Shown here piece after piece: positions 56,710 to 64,000 of a stretch of 64,000 bases of DNA. This DNA comes from an uncultured Acidocella sp. (lineage in GTDB: Bacteria; Pseudomonadota; Alphaproteobacteria; Acetobacterales; Acetobacteraceae), in NCBI RefSeq assembly GCF_946222605.1, contig NZ_CAMIIE010000013.1, forward strand, positions 1 to 64,000, written 5' to 3'. The position numbers were made by a program, and so were the translations under genes. Numbering within the stretch: position 1 is the first letter of the stretch; each line of letters starts with the position of its first letter. Below the pieces are notes generated by a model. It was given only the letters and a program-made list of their open reading frames with translations, was not told the origin of the DNA and did no database searches.

Positions 56710-57162
56710 TCAGCCCTGCTTGCTGCGCTGAAGTGAGAAAATCAGAATGGTGAGGCTCAGCCCGAACGACACCAGATCCAGCACCAGCGCCACCAGATCG
56801 GCCGCGATGCCGGGATCATGCCGCATGGTGACCGCCCAGATCGAGCGCGCGACATGCGTCAGGACGGAAATCAACAGCCACCAGCCCGAATGGCCGGCAT
56901 CGTGCAGCCGGCGCACCTGCAGGCTGATGGCGGGAAGGATCGTGCCCAGGAACAGCAGCCCAAAAAGCGCCGCCAGCAAAATCCCCACCAGCTTAACACC
57001 CGAGCCGTCATGCGCCACCATCGCGACGACGCTGAAAATACCCAGCCCCATCGGCAACAGAAGGACCCAGAGCTGAAACCACCAATAGGCCGGACGCGAC
57101 GCCCTGCCGGAAAAATTGAAATAATTCCCGTAGCCGGCCTTGATCGCCTCACCGAATCCCAT
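56710..57162 (-). CDS. DUF805 family membrane protein
   Basis: 150 residues. YFNFSGRASRPAYWWFQLW at the start and QVRRLHDAGHSGWWLLI in the middle are the DUF805 (YhaH-like) signatures, with four hydrophobic segments. Its function is unknown. It converges with the transpeptidase gene (4-nt gap) and diverges from lepA. Confidence 0.92.
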   Translation of the reverse strand: MGFGEAIKAGYGNYFNFSGRASRPAYWWFQLWVLLLPMGLGIFSVVAMVAHDGSGVKLVGILLAALFGLLFLGTILPAISLQVRRLHDAGHSGWWLLISVLTHVARSIWAVTMRHDPGIAADLVALVLDLVSFGLSLTILIFSLQRSKQG

Positions 57163-57284
57163 AACGACCTCGAATTGTTAACGGTTTAGCAATGCTTTGC
57201 CGAAACCCGCTATTCGCGCAAGAGGCGGCGGCTTTTCCAAAGCCCTTATCGACGCGCCCCCCCAAAATGCCCTAAAGACCCGCC

Positions 57285-59090
<1,806 letters not shown>

Positions 59091-59121
59091 CGCACCGTTT
59101 TTTCAGGGTTTTTATAAAGAC

Positions 59122-59155
59122 ACGCCGCCCGGCTCCGGCCTGGCGGCGTTTTTTT
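59122..59155 (+). terminator. Rho-independent terminator of lepA
   Basis: ACGCCGCC (59122-59129) pairs with GGCGGCGT (59142-59149) around a GC-rich loop, followed by a run of seven T. Classical intrinsic terminator 32 nt after the lepA stop. Confidence 0.85.
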
Positions 59156-59222
59156 CGCCCATCCCCCCCGCCCCCCTTGGCAGGCGGGGTGAGTTTGGGT
59201 AGAGAGTGCCCCACCGCGCGCT

Positions 59223-59313
59223 GGACAGATGGCCGAGCGGCTTAAGGCGCACGCTTGGAAAGCGTGTGTACGTTAATAGCGTACCCAGGGTTCGAATCCC
59301 TGTCTGTCCGCCA
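59223..59313 (+). tRNA. tRNA-Ser (anticodon GGA)
   Basis: A 91-nt cloverleaf: acceptor arms GGACAGA and TCTGTCC, anticodon loop CTTGGAAAG with GGA, and a long variable arm (TGTACGTTAATAGCGTAC) typical of class II tRNAs. The T arm is CAGGGTTCGAATCCCTG, then discriminator G and an encoded CCA. It reads UCC and UCU codons. Confidence 0.95.
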
Positions 59314-59409
59314 CCCTCGTTTCAGAACCACCCGCGTTTCAGAAACAGACTGCGCGCTTCACCGCCCGTTGCGCTGGACAAGGCTTTCGCGATTGCCCAC
59401 AACCAAAGC

Positions 59410-60351
59410 GTGACCGATACGATCCCGCTCATCTCCCTCGTCGTCCCCTGCTACAACGAAAGCGAGGCCATCGCCCCGTTCGCGGCCACGATTATCCCGT
59501 TGCTGGAGGCCATCCCGGAGACGCAATGGGAGATCATCTGCGTCGATGACGGCAGCAAGGATGACACGCTGGCCCAGCTCATCGCCCTGTCCCAGCGCGA
59601 CCCTCGCTTCAAACTGCTCGAACTCTCCCGCAATTTCGGCAAGGAGGCGGCGATGACCGCGGGGCTGGATGCGGCGCGTGGCGATGCCGTGATCCCCTTC
59701 GATGCCGACATGCAGGACCCACCGGAGCTGATCCCCGAAATGCTCGCCGCCTGGCGGGAAGGCGCTGAAATGGTGCTGGCGCGGCGGGTGGACCGCTCGA
59801 CCGACAGCGCGATGAAGCGCCAGACCGCCTTGGCCTTCTACAAGCTGCACAACGCCCTCTCCCACACCAAAATCCCCGAGAATGTCGGGGATTTCCGGCT
59901 GATGGACCGGGTCGTGGTCGAGGCGCTGAAAACCCTGCCCGAGCGTCAGCGTTTCATGAAGGGGCTGTTCGCCTGGGTCGGGTTTCGCACCGTCACCATC
60001 GATTATGTCCGCCGCCCCCGCAGCGCCGGGCAGAGCAAATTCTCCGGCTTCAAATTATGGAATTTCGCGCTGGAGGGCTTCACCAGCTTCTCCACCGCGC
60101 CGTTGAAAATCTGGACCTATCTCGGCATCGCCGGGGCGCTGCTGGCGCTGCTCTATGGGGTGCTGATCCTGCTGCGCACGCTGTTGCTGGGCAATCCGGT
60201 GCCGGGCTACGCCTCCTTGTTCGTCGCGGTGACGTTCTTTGGCTCGGTGCAGCTGATCTCGATCGGCCTGCTCGGCGAATATATCGGCCGCATCTACATG
60301 GAAGCCAAGCAGCGCCCCACCTACATCGTCCGCAAGCGGCACGGGGATTAG
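59410..60351 (+). CDS. Family 2 glycosyltransferase, DPM1/GtrB-like, with two C-terminal membrane helices
   Basis: 313 residues from GTG 59410. GT2 features: ISLVVPCYNESEAI, VDDGSKDDT, the DXD-like DADMQDPPELIPEML, NFGKEAAMTAGLDAARG, then the catalytic ERQRFMKGLFAWVGF. Two membrane segments follow (IAGALLALLYGVLILLRTLL and FVAVTFFGSVQLISIGLLGEYIG). This is the layout of bactoprenol glucosyl/mannosyl transferases (GtrB, ArnC). It probably makes a polyprenyl-phosphate sugar. The start is uncertain (no clear Shine-Dalgarno). The stop TAG begins repeat R6. Confidence 0.88.
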   Translation: MTDTIPLISLVVPCYNESEAIAPFAATIIPLLEAIPETQWEIICVDDGSKDDTLAQLIALSQRDPRFKLLELSRNFGKEAAMTAGLDAARGDAVIPFDADMQDPPELIPEMLAAWREGAEMVLARRVDRSTDSAMKRQTALAFYKLHNALSHTKIPENVGDFRLMDRVVVEALKTLPERQRFMKGLFAWVGFRTVTIDYVRRPRSAGQSKFSGFKLWNFALEGFTSFSTAPLKIWTYLGIAGALLALLYGVLILLRTLLLGNPVPGYASLFVAVTFFGSVQLISIGLLGEYIGRIYMEAKQRPTYIVRKRHGD

Positions 60352-60597
60352 AGCAATATGTGTTTAGGTTGACGCGCCAGCGTCAAAATAAACACATGAA
60401 ATTGCTCGCTAAAACAAAATTTAGAGCATCAAGCTAAAAGCTTGATGCTCTAAATTGCGATGACGTTAGATTAACCCGCCTTGCGGGTAAATCTAACGTC
60501 TGAATCGCCCTCTAACTTATGATTTAGAGACGGATTCAGACATAAGATGCAATCGCGCAGCGATTCCATCTTATGTCATCCGGCTCTAATGCGCTAA
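60349..60597. repeat. TAGAGC mosaic repeat R6: four modules in tandem between convergent genes
   Basis: Module B (60349-60419), module A (16-bp stem, 60420-60435 and 60439-60454), module D (stem with GACGTTAGATT / AATCTAACGTC at 60462-60500 and a CCCGC/GCGGG tip) and module C (60533-60587, an exact inverted copy of R4). The GT2 stop is the first TAG. The CDF gene's stop TAG (complement of 60594-60596) sits in TAGCGCATTAGAGC at the other edge. Confidence 0.9.
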
Positions 60598-61571
60598 AAA
60601 CTTTCATCCGGCCGCAGGACGCAGCGTTCGGCGACCGCCAGGCTCTCGATCTGGATGGTGACATGGCCGATGCCAAAGCGCGCCTTCGCCTCCTTGGCGA
60701 TGCGCGCCAGCAGCGCCTCCTCATTGCCGCCCTCCTCGCGCACCAGATGCGCGGTCAGCGCCACATCCGTCGTGCTCAGCCCCCAGATATGCAGGTCGTG
60801 CAGCGCCGCGATATCGGGCAGGCCGCGCAGATAAGCCTCCACCGCGTGCCGGTCGACGGAGGCGGGCACGGCATCCAGTGAGAGATTCACCGAATCGCGC
60901 AGCAGCGACCAGGTGGCGATGACGATGACGGCGCTGACCGCGAGGCTGACCACCGGGTCCACCCAGGCCCAGCCGGTGAACAGAATCACCACACCCGCCG
61001 CCACCGTGCCGGCCGCCACCAGCGCATCGCCCAGCATATGCAGGAAGGCGCCGCGAACATTGAGATCCCCCTTGCGCCCGGCCATGAACAGCAAGGCGGT
61101 GCCGCCATTGATGAGAATGCCCAAGGCCGCGACCACGATGATCACCATCCCCGCCGGCTGCTGCGGGTGGAAGAGCCGCAGCACCGCCTCCCAGGCGATG
61201 GCGCCGGTGACCACGAGCAGCAGTACGGCATTGCCCAGCGCGGTGAGGATGGAGGAGCGGCGCAGCCCGTACGTATAGCGCGCCGAGGGCTGGCGTTTCG
61301 CCAGCCAGGTCGCCGCCCAGGCCCCGGCCAGCCCCAGCACGTCCGAGAGATTATGCCCGGCATCGGCGAGCAGCGCCATCGAATGGCCGGCGACCCCATA
61401 GACCGCCTCGCCGATCACATAAGCCAGGTTGAGGGCGAGGCCGATGGCGAAGGCGCGGCCGAAATCAGCGGGGGCGTGGCTGTGCCCGGCATGGCCGTGG
61501 CCTGCATGATTATGGCCCGCATGCTCGTGGCCATGCTCGTGCTGATGGTCGTGATCGTCATGGTCATGCAT
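60594..61571 (-). CDS. Cation diffusion facilitator, ZitB/CzcD-like metal exporter
   Basis: 325 residues from ATG 61571. The first 35 residues are His-rich (alternating His, Asp, Gly). Six membrane segments follow with the zinc-site motif HSMALLADAGHNLSDVLGLAGA in TM2 and FLHMLGDALVAAGTVAAGV in TM5, then the cytoplasmic domain. It exports Zn2+ or Cd2+/Co2+/Ni2+ by proton antiport. The start overlaps the MocR gene's stop (TGATG). Confidence 0.92.
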   Translation of the reverse strand: MHDHDDHDHQHEHGHEHAGHNHAGHGHAGHSHAPADFGRAFAIGLALNLAYVIGEAVYGVAGHSMALLADAGHNLSDVLGLAGAWAATWLAKRQPSARYTYGLRRSSILTALGNAVLLLVVTGAIAWEAVLRLFHPQQPAGMVIIVVAALGILINGGTALLFMAGRKGDLNVRGAFLHMLGDALVAAGTVAAGVVILFTGWAWVDPVVSLAVSAVIVIATWSLLRDSVNLSLDAVPASVDRHAVEAYLRGLPDIAALHDLHIWGLSTTDVALTAHLVREEGGNEEALLARIAKEAKARFGIGHVTIQIESLAVAERCVLRPDESF

Positions 61572-63067
61572 CACGCGCGCTCCGCTAAAGATTTCTTCTG
61601 GTCTAACGCAAAGCCTGAGCCACCGGAACCGGCCTCACCCAGCCCGGCGAGGCACGCCCCCAGCCGCGACGCCGCCGCGCGCAAATCCCCCGGCTCAAAC
61701 CCGGCAAAGCCCAGCAGCAGCCCCTGCACCGGCGGCGCTTCGTGAAAATATTGCGAGAGCGGGACCAGCGCCAGCCCGGCCTCGCGCGCCGCCGCCGCCA
61801 CCGCGCCGTCCGACCATCCGGCCAGGCGCGGCCCGAAGCGGACGATGAAATGCATCCCCGAAGGCTCGATCGCCGGCACCAGCCAGTCCGGCACCAAAGG
61901 TGCCAGCGCCTCACGCAACGCGCTCTGTCGCTGGGCGTAGAGCCGGCGCATGCGGCGCAGATGGGTGGCGAATTCCCCGCTTTGCATGAAGCGCGCCAAG
62001 GCCGGCTGCGGCACCAGCGAGGCCAGCGTGCCGGCCCGGCCAACGATCTCATGCAGCCGCGGCAGAAACGCCGCCGGCACCACCATGTAGCCAAGCCGGA
62101 TGCCCGGTGAGAGCAGCTTGGAAAAGCTGCCGATATAAAGCGTGCGCGCGCCGCGATCGAGGCTGGCCAGCGCCGGCAGCGGCTGGCCGGTGAAGCGGAA
62201 TTCGCTGTCATAATCATCCTCGATCACCAGCGCCCCGGCGCGCTGCGCCCAGTCCAGCAGCGCCAGGCGCCTTGCCGCGGGCAGCGTCATCCCCAGCGGA
62301 TATTGCCGCGAGGGCGTCACCACCACCCCGGCCGCATCCGCGCGCAGCAAAGCCGGGTCCAGCCCTTGCGCATCCACCGGCACGGCCACGCAGCGCAGCC
62401 CCGCCGCCGCCAGCTGGGCGCGCACCGGGGCGTGGCCGGGCTCCTCCACATGCACAATCCCGCCGGGCGCCAGCAGCCTTCCCGCCAGCCCCAGCGCCTC
62501 GGTGGCGCCGGAGGTGACGATGATCTGCCCGGCCGAACAGCCAATGCCCCGCCAGGCGCCGAGATGTGCGGCAATGGCCTCGCGCAAAGGCGGCCAGCCG
62601 AACCGGTCCGGCACGCCGAGCAGCCCTGGGTCCGGCGCGCGCCAGGCCGCCTCCAGATGCCTTGCCCAGGCGGCGTGCGGAAACTGCCGCATATCCGGCT
62701 GGCCGGGATGAAACGGCCGCACCGGCTGCGTGCCGGAAGCGGCCGGGCCATCCGCCGCCCGCGCCAAAGGCGGCGCCAGATGCGGCAGATCCCGCGCCAC
62801 GAACAGCCCGGCCCCCGGGCGGCCTTGCAGATAGCCCTCGGCGGTGAGCTGGTCCAAGGCGGTGAGCACGGTGGCGCGGGAGATGGAGAGCTCCTGCGCC
62901 AGCTTGCGGCTGGGCGGCAGCCGCGCCCCTGGCGGCGCCCCGGCCAGAATCAGCCGCCGCAGCGCCTCCGCCAGCTGCACATGCAACGCCTCGCCGCCGC
63001 GCGCCAGGGTCAGGCCGAGCAGGGCGGCATCGAAATTGGCCTGGTTTTGAACGATTGAATTGGTCAT
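61571..63067 (-). CDS. MocR/PdxR family regulator (GntR HTH + aminotransferase-like domain)
   Basis: 498 residues. The GntR winged helix at about 28-95 (HVQLAEALRRLILAG, PSRKLAQELSISRATVLTALDQL) is fused to a fold-type I PLP domain with VTSGATEALGL, IEDDYDSEF and the PLP Lys in YIGSFSKLLSPGIRLGY. MocR proteins control vitamin B6 or amino-acid genes. Divergence from a PNPOx-like gene supports a role like PdxR. The CDF gene is coupled downstream. Confidence 0.92.
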   Translation of the reverse strand: MTNSIVQNQANFDAALLGLTLARGGEALHVQLAEALRRLILAGAPPGARLPPSRKLAQELSISRATVLTALDQLTAEGYLQGRPGAGLFVARDLPHLAPPLARAADGPAASGTQPVRPFHPGQPDMRQFPHAAWARHLEAAWRAPDPGLLGVPDRFGWPPLREAIAAHLGAWRGIGCSAGQIIVTSGATEALGLAGRLLAPGGIVHVEEPGHAPVRAQLAAAGLRCVAVPVDAQGLDPALLRADAAGVVVTPSRQYPLGMTLPAARRLALLDWAQRAGALVIEDDYDSEFRFTGQPLPALASLDRGARTLYIGSFSKLLSPGIRLGYMVVPAAFLPRLHEIVGRAGTLASLVPQPALARFMQSGEFATHLRRMRRLYAQRQSALREALAPLVPDWLVPAIEPSGMHFIVRFGPRLAGWSDGAVAAAAREAGLALVPLSQYFHEAPPVQGLLLGFAGFEPGDLRAAASRLGACLAGLGEAGSGGSGFALDQKKSLAERA

Positions 63068-63082
63068 TTCAAACAGACCAAT
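63059..63082. promoter_or_regulatory. Inverted repeat at the MocR start, candidate operator
   Basis: ATTGGTC (63059-63065) and GACCAAT (63076-63082) form a perfect 7-bp inverted repeat with 10 bp between, covering the mocR start codon. A further CCAAT occurs at 63090-63094. It fits autoregulation of the divergent mocR/PNPOx pair. Confidence 0.5.
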
Positions 63083-63125
63083 ATCGCGCCAATCTGTCCG
63101 CCATCAAGTCCCATCAGAGAGCGTT

Positions 63126-63779
63126 ATGACCGAAGAGCTTCTGCAAACCGACCGTACCCGCCTGCGCCGTTCGCATCCGCGCGGCTCTTTCGACCGCGCC
63201 GTGGTGAACGCGATCCTGGACGCGCAGCCAATGTGCAGCGTGGGCTATGTGATCGACGGCAAGCCCTACGTGACCCCCACCCTGCAATGGCGCGAGGGCG
63301 ATCATGTCTATTGGCATGCCTCCTCCGCCAGCCGCGCGCTGCGCGCCGCGACGGGGCATGAGGTGTGCCTGACCGTGGCGATTCTGGATGGCTATGTGAT
63401 GGCGCGCTCGGGCTTTCATCACTCGGTGAATTCGCGCTCGGTGATGCTGTTCGGCACCGCGCATCTGCTGCCGGATGAGGAAAAGCAAGCAAAACTCAGC
63501 GCGTTTATCGATGGGCTCTGGCCCGGCCGGGCCGCGACGCTGCGCCCGAACAATGCGCAGGAGCTCAAGGCAACCTCCATCCTGGCGCTGAAGATCGAGG
63601 AAGGCAGCGCCAAAATCCGCACTGGCGGGCCGAAGGATGACGAAGAGGATTACGCGCTGCCGATCTGGGCCGGGGTGATTCCGGTGACAACCCAGATCGG
63701 CACGCCGATCGATGATGAGCGTCTGACGGCGGGGATCGAACCGCCGGCGCATCTCACAGCGATGGCGCGAAAATTCTAA
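63126..63779 (+). CDS. Pyridoxamine 5'-phosphate oxidase-like flavin-binding protein (NimA-like)
   Basis: 217 residues. It has the split-barrel FMN-binding fold: RGSFDRAVVNAILDAQPMCSVGYVIDGKPYVTPTLQWREGDHVYWH, then FHHSVNSRSVMLFGTAHLL and LPIWAGVIPVTTQIGTPI. This is the NimA/heme-iron-utilisation-like branch of PNPOx-related proteins; true PdxH activity is not expected. It is divergent from the MocR gene, which probably controls it. Confidence 0.85.
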   Translation: MTEELLQTDRTRLRRSHPRGSFDRAVVNAILDAQPMCSVGYVIDGKPYVTPTLQWREGDHVYWHASSASRALRAATGHEVCLTVAILDGYVMARSGFHHSVNSRSVMLFGTAHLLPDEEKQAKLSAFIDGLWPGRAATLRPNNAQELKATSILALKIEEGSAKIRTGGPKDDEEDYALPIWAGVIPVTTQIGTPIDDERLTAGIEPPAHLTAMARKF

Positions 63780-63791
63780 AAGTTTTTTGGT

Positions 63792-63815
63792 GCCGCTTTT
63801 TTTCAAAAAAGCGGC
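63792..63815 (+). terminator. Recurrent 3'-end hairpin, copy 7 (after the PNPOx-like gene)
   Basis: AAAAGTTTTTTGGT precedes GCCGCTTTTTT and AAAAAAGCGGC, 12 nt after the stop. Nearly identical to copies 1 and 5, and followed by GTCGGGGGTGGTGACGACG. Confidence 0.62.
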
Positions 63816-63864
63816 AAAGACGTCGGGGGTGGTGACGACGGCGTTGCCAACGCCCCGAACCTTC

Positions 63865-63892
63865 GTGGGGACTTTTTGAAAAAAGTCCCCAC
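63865..63892 (-). terminator. Recurrent 3'-end hairpin, copy 8 (after the SDR gene)
   Basis: A perfect 13-bp stem, GTGGGGACTTTTT and AAAAAGTCCCCAC, read on the minus strand after AAAAGTTTTTGGGGGT. Back-to-back partner of copy 7. Confidence 0.62.
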
Positions 63893-63919
63893 ACCCCCAA
63901 AAACTTTTGCAAACGTCTC

Positions 63920-64000
63920 TTACAGCACCATCCCGCCGGAAATCTCGATCCGCTGCCCATTCACCCAGCGATTTTCCTCACCCAGCAGCGACGCCACCGC
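63920..64000 (-). CDS. Short-chain dehydrogenase/reductase, C-terminal end (partial)
   Basis: The window edge cuts the gene; only the last 26 codons are visible, reading AVASLLGEENRWVNGQRIEI and ending SGGMVL. The pattern N-R-W-V-N-G-Q-x-I-x-x-SGG is the typical end of classical SDR enzymes. The remainder lies beyond 64000. Confidence 0.75.
   Translation of the reverse strand, partial: AVASLLGEENRWVNGQRIEISGGMVL

Noticed and set aside
59223..59410. tRNA-Ser as an integration site
   Set aside because: No duplicated tRNA 3' end, no integrase, and a normal chromosomal gene follows.

Overview
The window is high-GC DNA (roughly two thirds G+C by eye) from a bacterial chromosome, almost certainly an alphaproteobacterium and most plausibly a member of the Acetobacteraceae. 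The pointers are a hopanoid-associated HpnK, a Coq7-type ubiquinone hydroxylase, the grxC-DUF1178 and comF/methyltransferase neighbourhoods, a YqeY-dnaG-rpoD block, HslUV, a CenR-like response regulator and an RcnB-like secreted protein. Genes are tightly packed, many with ATGA or TGATG stop/start overlaps. No plasmid, prophage, CRISPR array or complete insertion sequence is visible.

Layout. 1-1957 is a lower-GC, gene-poor stretch with one nuclease/defence-like ORF (31-942, minus) closed by stops in all three frames, then about 1 kb with nothing recognisable. 1958-6424 holds a CPBP protease, hpnK, DUF1178, grxC, comF, a methyltransferase and radC. 6469-12935 is a complete RND efflux operon with a divergent TetR gene. 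13025-15424 is moaA, DUF3553, a pseudouridine synthase and a GNAT enzyme. 15525-19803 is rpoD, dnaG and yqeY. 19895-27501 is carA (with an extra N-terminal HTH domain), a P-loop ATPase, carB, greA and a threonine ammonia-lyase. 27555-33527 holds an aldo/keto reductase, an aspartic protease, trmJ, cysS and an M20 peptidase. 33681-39538 holds yraN, an AI-2E family permease, an XRE regulator, sseA, metC and a DUF4010 membrane protein. 39627-43492 is an ABM protein, an FAH hydrolase, YciI, ParA and nnr. 43679-49632 holds an RcnB-like protein, an AceE-like E1, an MFS pump, coq7 and dsbB. 49695-57162 holds hslUV, a BzdR-like regulator, a nucleoside deoxyribosyltransferase-like gene, a response regulator, ribA, an L,D-transpeptidase and DUF805. 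57285-64000 holds lepA, tRNA-Ser(GGA), a GT2 transferase, a CDF metal exporter, a MocR regulator, a PNPOx-like protein and the end of an SDR gene.

Most genes are ordinary housekeeping or small accessory units. The strongest unexplained signals are non-coding. (1) A mosaic family of palindromic repeats begins with TAGAGC and sits exactly at gene 3' ends, so that the TAG at the repeat edge is the gene's stop codon (trmJ, M20 peptidase, rcnB-like, bzdR-like, NDT-like, GT2; with TAGCGC for the response regulator and the CDF gene). One 104-nt composite copy recurs inverted 27 kb away with 2 differences. (2) A second family of 3'-end hairpins (8 copies) has a constant CTTTTTTCAAAAAG-type core and a covarying outer stem, and appears as back-to-back pairs between convergent genes.

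Among proteins, the HTH-CarA fusion and the ATPase placed between carA and carB behind a perfect 15-bp inverted repeat are the most unusual. Three genes (the ATPase, the AceE-like gene and ribA) show a -10-like box exactly 6 nt before ATG and no Shine-Dalgarno sequence, which suggests leaderless transcripts.
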